DNA from: Pyrocephalus nanus
Taxonomy: Eukaryota; Chordata; Aves; Passeriformes; Tyrannidae
Assembly (NCBI GenBank): GCA_038380795.1
Contig: CM076260.1
Span: 5,844,033 to 5,908,032 of the forward strand
Length of the DNA stretch: 64,000 nucleotides
Direction of reading: 5' to 3'
Part shown: piece by piece, positions 25,570 to 38,600 of the stretch
How positions within the stretch are numbered: the stretch's first letter is position 1
Layout: the number at the start of each line of letters is the position of its first letter
The notes under the pieces: model-generated
What the model was told of the DNA's origin: nothing
The model's database searches: none
What the model saw: the letters and a program-made list of their open reading frames with translations, nothing else
Program-made: the position numbers and the translations under genes

Positions 25570-27014
25570 TTGCAGAAATAAAAGGAAAAAAAAGAAAATA
25601 ATATCACAAATAATATTTCCAATCTCATGAAATGTTTTTAACAAGCCACATGTGCTTGTGCAGACACTTCTAATCTCATTAGATTTTTCTGGCTGCTATT
25701 AGTGTTCTCTAAGCCAACTGATTTCTCAGCAATATTTTAAAGAGTGAGAGCCTTTGCCCTCCTGTCGAGCCACTGATAAAACAGCCTGTTCTAGGAGAAG
25801 ACTTGGGAGTTCATGGATTTTTTTTGAAAGTTTAGAACAAATTGACCATTGCATGAGAAACAATAGTCAACCACAAACTATCTTCACAGTTAATGAGTAA
25901 CATTCTGCTCCCAGCTGGGTTAGTGTGAAAAGTGGAATAATCCCACCAAAGCAACAGGATGGTTTCAGATTGTCATCAGCATCACACGGCAGAGGCTGGC
26001 ACTCGATGCTGTCTCCACTCCTTCAGCTCTCTGGCTGCAAACAAGCCTGCTGTGAAGTTCCCCTTGGTCACAGCTCACCAGTGTGAGGTTCCCCTCAAAT
26101 CAGTGCAGCTCTAGCAGCTCTGATCAGAAGGGGAGCCACATCAGGTAAGAGCTCAGTTTTATTTTATCTTTTAAAACAGCAATCAATCCCCCCAGTCTGA
26201 AAAATCATGAGCCATGTGCACTGCTGTACATATTGGGGCACATGAGTTTCAAGTAAAAGAGCTGTCATTCTGAATTTGCTAAAGGAACGTGCAAATAATC
26301 ACCAGTGCAAAGCAGATGTGCCAGGCAGGAACTACAGATAGAACAAAATAATCACTGTTAGAAAAAAATTTCTAATTCTGAATCATGGAACCTGGATCGG
26401 TAAACCCTGGATGAACGGGACTGAGGGATCTTGCATGGATTTCTGCTGGCATACTTGCTGAATTTCTGGCTGGAAACGTGCCTCTCACTGTTTCAGCCTG
26501 CCCTCTTTGAGGCTCTCAGAGCAAACTTCTGGGGTGAGATGATGTGCGCTTGAAAGTGACCCATCTGGAGCCCAAGGCGAAGAAAGCGCTTCCCCTGCCT
26601 GGAATTCGTGTGCAGCGACAGCTTTCTACTGCTGATCCAAGTTTCCCAAGATAGCAACTATAAAGGAACTGGCAGCCATACAGTCAAGACGACAATATCC
26701 TACGTGGTTTGGTTAGCTGTGCCAATTCCCTCTGTGGGTGCTGGAGTCAATCTGCTGCCCCCGTTATTGCTGTGTCTGTCTGTCTCTACCAACCAGCAGA
26801 TCCACTGGGCATTTTGGCACGAGCCCCGCTCTTCCAAGGGCTGCCTCCTCAATTGCTCATTCACTCTCTTTTGCTTTACACATTTGGATCCAACACCACC
26901 ATGCAAATTTTATGCAGAGTAGCATCTGCAAGTCTGACATATTCGCTCAGGCTTCCCCCTCTTCCACCAAGTTAAAAATAAATACCCTATAAACTCTTGG
27001 GCCTGCTAAGACAG

Positions 27015-27542
27015 AATATGCATTCAGAGAGTTTATTTAAATATAACTACTAAGAGTATTTCTGCTTTAGGGTCAAACTCCTATTTCCCCCCCCCTCATG
27101 TATTTTGTTCATGACTCAGGATCTCAATAGCACTGGGGCAAAAGGGTCCTTGAAATAACCTACAGAAGAACCAGTTCTATGTGTTCCCAACTCTCCTATC
27201 TGAAATTTCAGCTAATATCTTATTTTTAAAACTCTAAAGACTACAGGTGGTGATATACCCCCCCCACATGAAACAAGAAGGTTGTCAAGACTCATTTCCA
27301 ATACTGATTGCAAATAATACTAGTTGAGCCAGACCTTAGGTTAGACTTCAAAGGGTCTCCACCCATCCCACCAGAGCTGCCTTCTCTTTTCTCCAGGGAG
27401 AAGTAGATTTGTCCCTGACCAATACACTTGGAACAGGTGAAGTCATAGGGATGCCAACCAGACAGCATAACAATAAAGTATATCTTAAGGCAACAAGGAG
27501 AAGAGTCTGTAAAAGGGGATACTGAGCCACCACAGAGGTCAG
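27015..27542 (-). other. CLIC5: Probable CLIC5 3' UTR up to the first polyadenylation signal
   Basis: Below the stop codon, the first AATAAA on the minus strand is at 27032-27037 (read as TTTATT on the plus strand), about 510 bases after the stop. This would give a short 3' UTR. Mammalian CLIC5 transcripts have longer 3' UTRs (family knowledge), and further signals exist lower down, for example at 26158-26163. The true end may therefore be several kilobases away. The border given is an inference from the signal only. Confidence 0.35.
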
Positions 27543-27710
27543 TTAGGACTTGCTGAGCCGCTTGGCCACGTCTGCATAGGCTTGCTCGATTTCCTTGTCT
27601 GCTGCACAGGTGTTGGTGAACTCATCCCTGGCATAGGCATTCTTCAGGTACCGCCACAGCCCCGTCATCTCCGTCGGGAACTCAAAGTTGCGGTATTTCT
27701 TTGCAACGAT
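27543..27710 (-). CDS. CLIC5: CLIC5 terminal coding exon 6 with stop codon
   Basis: After a TTTTAG acceptor, the minus strand reads 55 codons and a TAA stop. They encode [20 protein letters not shown], then [20 protein letters not shown], then [15 protein letters not shown]. The segments [15 protein letters not shown] and [10 protein letters not shown] match CLIC5 better than CLIC4 ([15 protein letters not shown]) or CLIC6 (ending in KRMK), from memory of the family. The five exons total 693 bp including the stop (230 residues), so with the missing exon 1 of about 21 residues the protein would be the normal 251-residue short form. No frameshift or premature stop is seen, so the gene looks functional. 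Confidence 0.95.
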   Translation of the reverse strand: MVAKKYRNFEFPTEMTGLWRYLKNAYARDEFTNTCAADKEIEQAYADVAKRLSKS

Positions 27711-29920
27711 CTAAAACGAAGACAAAAGGGGGAATAAACCATCCTGCTCATGATATATTTCTCCAGATTCCTTCCTAGAGAGCTTCTTACTCTTTCCTGT
27801 CATAGAATTAATTGCAAATTAGAGAAATGCTTGGTGACTTAGAAAAGCCTGAGAAAGGATTTTTGGTTGTCTCTTATCTTGCAAAGATGTTATTTGGGCT
27901 AAGGACATTACAAGTTGGTGACCGGGCTACTGCCAACATATTACTACTTTTATGGTACCTGAAATTCATTAATTTTACCATATTGAGTTTTGGGGGGATT
28001 TTTTACCAGTTTTTAGTATATCACTTAAAGCTGAGATGCCACATAAGAAAGAGCTGAATCATAAAAATAAAGACAGATTTAAGAGAAAAGCATTAGTAAA
28101 AATTATATATTTTTCACATTAATATTTTTATTTTAAAATATTTTTATATATACTATATTTAATTTTGAATATATGTAGTATATTTTGCCTGGCCAGTGGT
28201 GTCAGAGGATGTAACCACCTACAGCTGTTGGAAGACTCTATCCCTGTTCATGAAAAGGAAAAATTCAGGGTGGTATAGGTACCATGATTAGGAAACCAAC
28301 ATGATTTAGCAGATATTAGAAACAGGAGCACTGGGATGAACTGGGTGAGAAAATGGTTATTTCAAGACTTGTTATACTAGGAAATTGTCTATCAAGGGAA
28401 ATTTTGGATTTCTGAGAACACTTAGGCTCCTTTTCAGGAAAATAGTTAAGTGCATACTTAATTTTAAGCACCTGTACAGTCCCACTGAAGTTAATGGGAT
28501 TAATCTGTGCTTATAGCTAGTTGGTTAAGTACCTTGCTGGATTGGGATATTTCAGTTTCCCTTATATAGAATAAGCCTGTGGTGACAGAGTGAACTAGTT
28601 GATAGGAAGGGAGGGATTAGCTAATTTAATGAGTGCTTCCAATCTCTAGTTTTTCTGACAGTATAAAATTGTTCCTGGGCATAAATTACATACATATGTG
28701 CCACAGAGTCTCCCTTCATTTCTAAAGCACATGGTAGAGCTGTTTTCCATCTCAAATTTCTTAGGACAGTCATGTTCTCAGAAATTACTGTGATTTGTTT
28801 TTATTACCAGGATTCACTTGGTATATGCAAGTCAAAATCCTGTCATAAACTGCATTTAATTAAGCATTCTTGCCTTCAGCGATGCTTTACACACATATGG
28901 GGAAGATAAAACCTGCTGAGAAACTCAAGATTTTCAGAATTTCCAGCACACATCTTCCATCAAATGAAAAAATAATTTACCCTTTTCTTCTATCTGTAAA
29001 ATGTTTTTCAGGCAATATCCTATGGTGATGCTTGTCTGAGAAAAATTTTAATTCTCTTTTGACATCTTTAATTTCATCCCAAGGAGACAAGAACCAGTAA
29101 GGGGCCATACATTCATTTTGCATTGTCTGACACCAATGTCATCACTGAAGACAAGCCAAAGAAAGTGCTAAACCTGTGAGGATATTATCACATCTCTTAC
29201 CTGGTGACTTATGCACTTTTTTAATTTTTTTTTTTTTCTTTCTGCATGTGTGCAGTCAGCTCCCAGGCTCAGTTTATGTTTTGGCTCATGGAGCCAAATT
29301 AGATGCATGACTTGGCTTTAATTCCTAGCTCACTTGCTTGCCAGGGTCTGCCAGGTACTTGCGTTATTCTAAAGCAACATGTCATCTGATAAATTAAATA
29401 AATACAACATTTAGAAGTCAAGATGATGTACACCATTTGCACTGTACCAGCGACCATAGTACATCTTAAATCCTGGACCTCTGCAGTTACTTTGATTTGT
29501 TAACTTCTCTGTGTGAAACACCAGATGGAATAAATATTCCCCCAAAAGATGGACTGCTGCTCTTAAGTTACAAATGGGTGGGAACTGCCTAAAGTTTTGA
29601 CAAGTCTCTTAAGAATACTAGGAACTAATTAATAGGCAAGACTGCTGTTACTTGCAGCAGGGTAAAAATAAAAGAGACGAGATAAAACTTAATATTGTCT
29701 TTGCCACTGATCAGCGATGGGACAGTTTTCTCATGTGCTAAATACAAAGTTCCCTTAGTTAAATTTTAGGAAACACTGAGGAACAAAAGCATGTTTCAAA
29801 CTTCTTCTAAGACTTCAGATCTCTCTGCTGAAATACGAGCTGGCTTTAGCACTCAGCTGCCAGAGCAGGGCACATCACTGTCAGACAAGGCTTCTCGGAC
29901 CATTGCATGACATCTTTCAC
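27711..29920 (-). other. CLIC5: CLIC5 intron 5 (2210 bp)
   Basis: This is the sequence between the exon 5 donor and the exon 6 acceptor. It contains a strongly AT-rich stretch near 28090-28190 with many TATA/ATTT runs and a T-rich run near 29219-29237. I see no CR1 copy, no credible alternative exon and no other gene. Confidence 0.9.
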
Positions 29921-30102
29921 CTTGACAACATGGAGTTTGGGCAGAAGGTTGCAGTCAGCAAGAGTCAGGTCATCTCCATCCAGAAACTTGCGTTTGGACA
30001 CCTTCTCCTCTTCAGTGCTGTTTGCATCGATCTCCTCTGGCAGAGGGGTTCTCAGGTAGTCATCGAGCTTCTTTAGAGCCTTCACCAAGCCTCTTTCAAG
30101 AG
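29921..30102 (-). CDS. CLIC5: CLIC5 coding exon 5 (helical domain, acidic loop)
   Basis: This 182-bp minus-strand exon runs from an AAAG acceptor to a GTGAAAGATG donor. It encodes [20 protein letters not shown], then [20 protein letters not shown], then [20 protein letters not shown] with a final K. The PLPEEIDA loop and the [19 protein letters not shown] motif are signatures of the CLIC C-terminal GST-like domain. The charged [10 protein letters not shown] loop is the variable foot-loop region. The length agrees with the standard 182-bp exon, and the exon ends on a whole codon, giving a phase-0 join to exon 6. Confidence 0.95.
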
Positions 30103-31379
30103 CTTTCCCAAAAAAACAAAGAATAAGCAATTAGGGCAGAGTAAGAATTGTTTATAAACACTAATTGTCAATGGCTATGGTAGTATCTAGAAAAAAAAAA
30201 AAAAGCCAAGGGCCATCTCTTTGTTGCTAATTTGTGCTCCAAAGCCTACACAATCTTATGACAAAGTAGCCCAGCAAGGTCTGCCTGAGGGTAAAGCTCA
30301 CCCTGCAACAGGAAAAAGGGACACAGGAACCTGTTGTGCAATGTCTTCTCCTGACTAGGCAAACAACAAACAAACAGTGAAAGCAATGCCAGAAGGAAGG
30401 AACAGCTTATCAGTATGATATACCAATAAAACACCTACAACCTAAGATATTCTTCTGGTCCGTAGAGGCCATCACACGGTCAACTGGGGCCCTGTACTCT
30501 GCTACTTTATTTAAGTAAGCAGCTACATATGACTGCAAGGAAGCTGAATTTTCTAGCATTACTTCAGCTCTAAGAAGTCTTAGTTTTACTTCTGCCAACC
30601 CCCTTCCAGAGTAACTAAAGGCAATAGCAGTAATTCCAAAGATGCTAACTAGAGCTCTGTGGAGCTGAAGGATACACTACAACTGAGATGGGATATACTC
30701 AGATAGGGTTAAGATTCACATTTACCTCAGGTTCAACCTCAGGTGCAAATACTCCCTTTGAGATGTCTCAAATAGGGTGTCACAATGGAGAGGAGACTTC
30801 AGAACAGTTACTAAAGACCATGTCCCACACTGCTGCTGGCTCAACAAATTCCAGTCTTTAAATAACACTTAGACCTCTACAGCAGAGTGCAAGTTTTTCA
30901 CCCAGGCACAGAATCTGTGTTCTTATGCTTCACTTGCAGGATAATTCAAAAACCTGATTGCAATAATGCACTTACAAAAAGCTGGATAACTCTAAGCAGG
31001 TTTATGTGTTACCTAAACTGCAAACACTCTGGGGCAAGAAGGGTCTTTTGCCTTTCTGTTTGAAGGGTGACAAGCACAGGGAGTCCTGGTTCCCAGCAAG
31101 TGCCCCAAAGTGCTAAAGCAACATAAATAAGAAACAGCAAGAATTTACAATGTGAAAAAATAACAACATGACTCATGGGCTCAGAGCCAGAATTTCAGCT
31201 GGTGAAAATTACCTGCAGTGATTTATACCTGCTGCAGATCTGGCCTGGAGTCAGAATTAAAATCCTAATCCTGGAAAAATTTACATCTCTGAGTAACTTA
31301 CTGCCACTGAATTTAGGAGAGTCTACTCAATGGGAGAAGTTACTCAGGCAGTGTAGCAGTATGGAGAGAAAGTACAAGG

Positions 31380-31626
31380 AGCAATTGGTACAAAGTAAAA
31401 GGGGTTAATTTGGTTAGTTTATACAGGAGAAATTCTTTACTGTGAGCTGACGAGGCACTGAAACATGTTGGCCAGGGAAGCTGTGGATGCCCCATTCCTG
31501 GCAGTGCTCAAGACCAGGCTGGATGAGGCTTGGGGCAACCTGGGCTACTGGGAAATATCCATGGCATGGGATTTGGAACTACATGATCTTTAAGGCCCTT
31601 TGCAACCCTAACCACTCTATGATTCT
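31380..31626 (+). mobile_element. CR1 LINE 3'-end fragment in intron 4
   Basis: Sense CR1 tail: CAGGAGAAATTCTTTACTGT, GGAAGCTGTGGATGCCCCAT, AAGACCAGGCTGGATGAGGC, then CCCTAACCACTCTATGATTC at the 3' end. It is antisense to CLIC5. Confidence 0.92.
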
Positions 31627-32854
31627 AAATATAATTATGGAGCACAACAGAAGCTTGAAAGGGCTGCAGCAATCACCCTTCACAGAGAAGCTTGCTGGCA
31701 CAGGTAGCTCTACAGGCTCTGCTCTCAGCCACCCCTGTATTTTTGGCATGGAGAGAAAGGCAGCATGTCCAGGGCCACTGAGAGAGCGGGAGCTGAACAC
31801 CACAAAACAGGATTTCTCTGCTGCCCTAACATCCATTAAACCTGTGCCAGCGGTGGAAGTCAGATTAAGCTGCCTGATGCCTTGTTCCCACTGAAGCCTC
31901 TTGGCCCAGCACCAGGGAACCATACCAGCTCTTTTGTGGCTGACTCTGAGACACAGTGGCAAACCCTGGCTTAATTGATTGACTGGAGAAATGACTGTGA
32001 TCCAACTGAAAACACCCCCACAAACATAGCAGGGAGGGAAAGAATTTTATTTCTGAAAGCAGAGCATCTAAAGCGACTGAAGTGCTGCCATCCATAAAAC
32101 AAAAGTGTTGCCATCCCTCATTTAATCAATTCAAATTGAATTTTGACACTGACATTCTTCTGTCAGATGCTGGCAGTGGTGCCTTTAATCGCCTGCAGCT
32201 GTACTGAGTCGCACAACTTCTACTGGAGGGTAGTAACTTGTAGTGTGTCATTTACCCCCATGTGGCAACACTCAAAAGATTTAGCAATCTCTTTTTGGTT
32301 TGACCTATAACACCTGTTGAATAGATAGTTCCCCTTCTCTTGGTCAGCCTCAGACTGTGCCCTCTTACAGTGCATTTATATCGAGACAATAGACTTGAAT
32401 TGCTGTGATTTAATTCAATTTTGCTCATCCAGATTTTAGAGAACTGGCTTACTGCTGAGCATTTTCCAGTATTTCCTTCACCCAGTAGGATCGTTGGCTC
32501 TCCAAGTCGTCTGAGCAGTGTTCCAGCATCAGTAGGACATCAGATGCTTTGTGTTAGCCTGGGGGGTGAGTCAGGTGTGTGTATGGAGACAGGGGCAGCA
32601 GGTGAGATGTGTTTATGTAACTCTGCTGGAACTTATTAGGGTTTGGGTTTATTTTTTTGCTCTTCCTGCTATATCAAAGTGCGTCATGGCTGTCCCAAAA
32701 ACAATGCCTGGAGTGAAGCCTGTTTGTGACACTGGGAAAAACTTCTATCTGAATTCATGCTTGGCCCTTGCATACAGCAGTTTTAGGCCAGAAATAAGCA
32801 TATGCTCAGGGTTCAGTACATCTGTGACCTAATTCACAGGCTCTGCTGGAACCC

Positions 32855-32956
32855 ACAGGATCCTGACATGCCCCTGGAAAATGAACCTACAGGATCCTGG
32901 CATCTCACTGGGAAATTAACACACAGCATCCTGACATCTCACAGGGAAATCACCAC
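32855..32956. repeat. 34-bp minisatellite, three copies
   Basis: Three consecutive 34-bp units start at 32855, 32889 and 32923. Their starts read ACAGGATCCTGACATG, ACAGGATCCTGGCATC and ACAGCATCCTGACATC. The spacing is exact with no indels. Units 2 and 3 are closer to each other than to unit 1. It lies in CLIC5 intron 4. Confidence 0.9.
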
Positions 32957-35599
32957 ATGGTCAAGACCATCTTATATCCTGATAGTCAAGAACTGGACCA
33001 CCATTTATGACACCAATGACCCCATTTATTTAACTAGAACTCTTCTGATCCTGGTAAATCTCTCAGAACAGCCAGAAAAACAGAAGTGTACTGAAAAAGG
33101 GAGGACTGATCTTCTTCCAATTAAATAGTGACAGAATTTGGAAAACTAAGAGAATTAAGATCCTAAAATTGCAATATCTAATGTTTTTTACATGCACATG
33201 ATCAGATTTTTAAAGCCTGTTGATGGTCTTCAAGGCATTTTTTGAAATCCATATGCAAATATCCATGTTGCAAATCCTACTTTCTAGGTGTCCTGACACA
33301 TTCAGATTTATCTGTATGATTTGAAGTCTTATGATCCTTGAGAAGGTACTCAGGGAAATCCCCACTCAAAGTAGGAGGATGTGTAAAAGAATTTAATTTT
33401 CTCTCTTACCTGTTAGATATTTAAGCTTTATGTGAAAGATGAAAAAATGTGAACAGAGACCAGGGAAAGAAATAACCCCTTCAGTATATCCTATAGCTTT
33501 TTGAACGTTCTGGGACTTTTGCTGGGGAAAGAGCTGTCTGGGTTCATATTACTGAGCAAACTAAGCAGAAGATTTTATTTCAAACCTTCCATACTATGGC
33601 TATTTCATGAAAATCTAGATGACTGTATACATTGTCTCCACTTAGAGCACAGGGGAGAGGATGCACTCACCAGGGCAGAGGCCATATAAATACCATTCAC
33701 AGCACTAGACTGGATGAAGATGTTTTAAAAGGTGTGACTAACTAAAAAATTACTAATTCCCCATTTGTGAAAGTACCACCCACAATGAAGTGGTTAAGCA
33801 GCTAATTCCCTTGGCAATTTATCCTCTGGGAAATATCATTAAATAACTAAATAGGTTTGCTGATAACAGCCTATGGGTGGGATTAATCTTCCCTGAATGA
33901 GTAAATTAAATAAGTTTGAATTAAGCACCCTGAGCTTCCTCTGTGTTCAGTGGAGCCTTCTTGTCTACACTTGGTTTCAGTGACCCCTAAATCAGCTGTG
34001 GGGAGAACCTTTCCTGAAGTGTCTAATCTCACCCTTGCACTGTCTTGGTAACTTCAGGGTGGAGGATTCAGTATTACACCACCAAGTGGAACCGTGTCTG
34101 AGAATGTGGCTCTGTGCTGCTTTTGAAATTTCTACCTCCAGTTACTTCCCCACCCTGCAGACTTTCAGTATGAACTTAGAGATCCCAAAGGTGACCATTT
34201 CTGAGAGAGGAACCCTGTCATCAGCTTATCTATCAACAGCTGAAATGTCTGAACTCCTGGAGACCATCTTTCTGGACAGTGAAATTGCCAAGCACAAAGG
34301 CTCCAGCATCATATTGCCTCCACAGGGATATATTTAATATAACTTCAAATTCCACGAATTTCTACCCGTGTATGTACAAAATCCATGGTGGAGCCATCTC
34401 TCTCAGCCTTCACTACTTCACTCTGCGCTCCTTATGCAGCCAAAGACAACTTAGAGCAGTCACAGTCCTGCCCTGTCATCCCACCAATAGTAAACAACTA
34501 TATTAATAAAAAAAACCTTATGAGCTGTTTGTCATTTTCCTTCTCCCTTCAAGACTACGCTTTTAAACAACTGTATTTAAGAATCCAGAGTTAGAAGCCA
34601 GAAAAATAGCACTTTCCAACCTCAAAGCAACCACAGAACACTTAATGAATGTATTACCATCTGTCAAATGTACAGGGTGAGGTTCAATTTAGTTGATGAT
34701 ACCTAATTCAGAATGACGTTCCGTTTTCAGCAAAAGGTTACTTGATGTTGAACAATGAGATTAACAAATTCTGACATGCACAGAAATACAAATAACGTAA
34801 CAAAAGTTAATAATTGGCAAAATTGTGCTCTTGGTTACACTGACATAAAAGAAGAGTAACTCCGCATTGTCAACAATCTATTCCATATTTACTCCAGTTC
34901 AACCAAGAACAGACTTTGGCTCTGTTACTCAACTCTTCAAGCAAAAACTTCCTTAAACTATTAGCCTGTGCAACTGTTTCCAGGGGACGGAGCGAAATCT
35001 TTGTGTCTTGTAAGTGCAAACATTAGAAAATGTAATGCCAGGAGCAATCCTGCAAGTCAAGCGGACGTCCACACGACAAAGATTCCTTAGTAGGTACTCA
35101 GGGTGAAATTTTGGGCACACTGAAGCCCATGGAAGGTTTGCTGTTGACTTCAGCGGGGTTTCGATTTCTCCAGCAGCTTTTAAATCCAAAAGAGAGTGTT
35201 ACAATCAGTTAATCATCTGACCTCTGAAATAATACTGGCCAGAAAGCTTCCATCACCATTGGTCTTTTCTGTCTCTTATTTTCTGTGGGTCAAATAAGGC
35301 CAAAGTAGAATGGAAAGTAACTAGAAAGTAGTAAAAGAGAAATGGTTCGGAAAAAGTAAAACCAAGTCAGGCTGCCCACACCCACAGCATTTGCAGAGGT
35401 CAGACGAGGACTCTTCTTCCCCTTCCTTGAACTCCAAATATTTCCTTCCTTGTTTAATGTTGGGACAAGGAGAAATAGCAAAGCAGACAAAGCACATAAA
35501 CGCCAATCTCTGTGGCCTGAGTGAGCCGCTGGAAGGCAAATCATTCCATCCTAAAATAGTAACCTAAGAAAAGCTGAATTACCACCAGAGAAGCCTCAA

Positions 35600-35628
35600 T
35601 CTCTCTCTCTCTCTCTCTCTCTCTCTTT
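35600..35628. repeat. CLIC5: (CT)n microsatellite in CLIC5 intron 4
   Basis: A pure CT dinucleotide run of about 13 units. It is GA-rich on the transcribed CLIC5 sense strand. Confidence 0.95.
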
Positions 35629-38600
35629 TGAGAATAGGCAGACTGGTTACCTAAATTTAAAATAGCTAAAATGAGATGGGATGACTCCTGTTTTATGTGT
35701 CTGAGTGGAACCATTTGCAGCATGAGGATTTCACTTGATAGTTATTACGGCAAGAGATGCAAAGTATAGAGGGCACAATAAGAGCAGTAAGAACAATCAA
35801 TTCTTTAGCCAAATTAAACATAAAAACTACTTGATTTTTGTGAAAAGATCGCAAAACTAGTTAGTTTTTTAAAATAAACTTTAAGTAGAATAATGCAAGA
35901 CTTTCAAACAAGCATTAAAACAAAACAGTCATGTTTTGGGATGGTTGGTTAAGTCATGCCTAGGCATTCAACCATTTTCACGTAATTTTTAAAGTGTTGG
36001 TAATCTTCAAAATTAACATCTCATTTCCAAATTAAAAAGAGAATTACCTTTTGTTTCAAAAATTTTAGGAGAAAATACTCTTACTTTTCAAAGCAAGATA
36101 TTATTCACAAATTTCCACCTACATTTGCCAATCATTCAGGCTACTCACACCACCCACGGCATTTTTTGTCAAGAAAACATTTTGTCACAAAATATTTTCT
36201 CCAAGTCAAGGTCAAATATAAGTGACCCTCCTCCTAAGGAATTACCACTGTAAGCACGGTGGCAACAAGGCTTCAAAGTCATCGAAGCCCAGCAACACCA
36301 TGGCTTTTGTAGCCAACATCTGAAACTACCTGAGACTGACCTCGGCAGAACTGCAAGGTTCTTAATTTTCAAGCCCAGGCAAGTTCAACAAACCATGATC
36401 CATGTACAGAAATGAACAACGATTCCTGCTGCTACCCTGGATCACTGATTGATGCTTTCCCTTTTTACTGCTTTCTCCTGCTGCCCTCCAGTAAGATTTA
36501 TCCTGCAACACACGCAAATGAACTTGGTGAAATACGCAATGAGGGAAAAGGGGGAACAGTACATAAATATTCACAGTCGCAATCAAACAATCTGCAATTT
36601 ATTTTTCCTTTAAAAAAACAAACCACCTTTCCTGATCACTTCCAGATTCACAGAGTTTGATACTATATGAGACCCAATACTGTTTTCTGGTAGGAGAGGG
36701 GAACCAGCTAAGAAACAGCAATTTAAGGTAAGAAAATAATATCATTCTACGAGTCTGACAGTCTGATTAGAGACCAAGGATTCATATTTTCACTCTCTTT
36801 TTTCTCCATCCTGCTCAGTTTTTTTTTCAGACAGGCTCAACAGAGTATTGTAACAATAACCTGAACATATTAATCCTCCTCCACGGAGGAGCTGTGACTG
36901 CAGTACACACAACTCTATATCACATATTGAACAGTTTATCTTCCCTCCTGTGATTTAAACAGAACCCTTGAGATTTGAGTGCTGCCTTGATTTCTTCTGT
37001 TCAGCCACTTAAGAGTCAGGTGCCTTGTCTAAGCTGGTTATGTAGGCTCCCTCTCTGCTCCGAGGGACTAAGCATCTCCAGAGGGTAATTCCATCCAACT
37101 GCCTGAGACACCTGATTTAAACCAATGTGACTCAATCCATACATGCCCTTCTTGCTGCGTCAATTAAAGCTGAAACCTAAAGGACTAGCTCAGACTAGAC
37201 ACTTCACTTTCAAGGAGGTGAAGTTAGTGGAGATGAATCCTATCCTTTGAATATAATTTCACAGTTCACCCAACTGATGTAGTATACCTCCCATTTTTTA
37301 AAAAAAATTACTTAAATATAAGGGCTTACGCCCCAAAGGGCAAATACATGGCCAATTTGAGCATTGCAACATCCTTCCCAGACATGTTTCTGCCTTGTAA
37401 AATCCCCAGTTCTCAGCAGCAATGAGTGGGCAGTCACTGAGAGCCATTGGAAATGCAGAGGAGGATGAAGGCTGTGTGCTCCTATGCATCCAAGGCATTT
37501 AGACGTCTAACTCTGGGCCAAAGGGAGTTTCTGGGGTGATTCATCTCTCCTATTAAAGATTTTCCACTCCAGATAAATAATTTAATATTCACTGGAACAG
37601 ACATTTGTGCATGTTCCCACAGTAAAGACAAATGCCTACACATCTATGTGGAAAAGGTGTGATCTCTCTGTTTCTACTCACTTAATGAATCAACAAATAC
37701 CTAGTTGTGTACACAGAAGAGAAATAGATTAGTGACTCTTATTCCTCAACTCCATTTTCCTGATTAGGGGGTTGTTTTAGGTGACAGAGGTTCATATTCA
37801 TCCTCCAGACAAGTCAGAGCTGGGCTCTGAAAAGGGATTTTTCACTCCTGGTCAGCGTTCAGGTGACTGTACAGCAGGAGGGGGGTGAGTCACACAAACA
37901 CAGGTGCACACATGCAAACAGCCACACAACTTTGGTCCTACCTCGCCTTTCAGACAGAGTCTAAATCAGGCATAAATAGGGACGCATTTTCCATATTTGT
38001 AGGTGTATGTATGTTGTTCTGTGTGTGTCCAGTGAGAGACGTGGTGGTGCTAAATCCCAGGAACACTTCACCCAGGACTCAGAGGAACATGGAGCTGAAA
38101 TACAGCTGATAGATATCGTAAGCAACCTTAAGAACCCAGACACATCAAAAAATCTATTGGTTTACTCAGGGGCAAGATTCACCTTGCCTAATTTCAGCCA
38201 TTTAACTGTTAGGTAAATAGTCCCATCTAGTTGTCCAAGTCTCCTCTAGAGATAGCAATGAAAGACAGGTACCTCCAAAGGAAGATCAAAGAAAGATCAC
38301 CCAGCTTTAGATCCGTATTTTAAGGTAAATCAAACTGCTCTTTTGAAATGGATTGATGTCTCTCTCCACTGATCGCAAAAGAAGCCAGGATTCTTGAATT
38401 ACTAATATAACTTTTAGATAGATTTAGACAAGATTATACCTCTCTTATAATCCCTCTTCCCTTCCCTTCTCACCCCACCAACAAACTTTTGATGATGTTT
38501 ATTGATCAATTAGAGCTTCATCCCAATTTTTTTTTATATTTTGACAGATCTGTCTCAAAAAGTTCCACAGAATATGACTCAGAGAGGCTGAGACCTTGAT

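Larger units (their letters stand above)
11901..27014. other. Gene-free sequence downstream of CLIC5
   Basis: A 15-kb stretch with no CR1 copy recognised. It holds a 229-codon ORF on the minus strand at 11990-12679 of unknown meaning, two candidate conserved elements (about 13200-13540 and 20150-20830), the GGGAATT cluster, pyrimidine-rich sequence at 13680-13890, purine-rich runs near 19880-19918 and 21360-21395, and simple repeats. Confidence 0.6.

Noticed and set aside
31487..31962. ORFs of 135 and 127 codons on both strands
   Set aside because: They start in or overlap the CR1 fragment at 31380-31626, and the remainder shows no protein signature.
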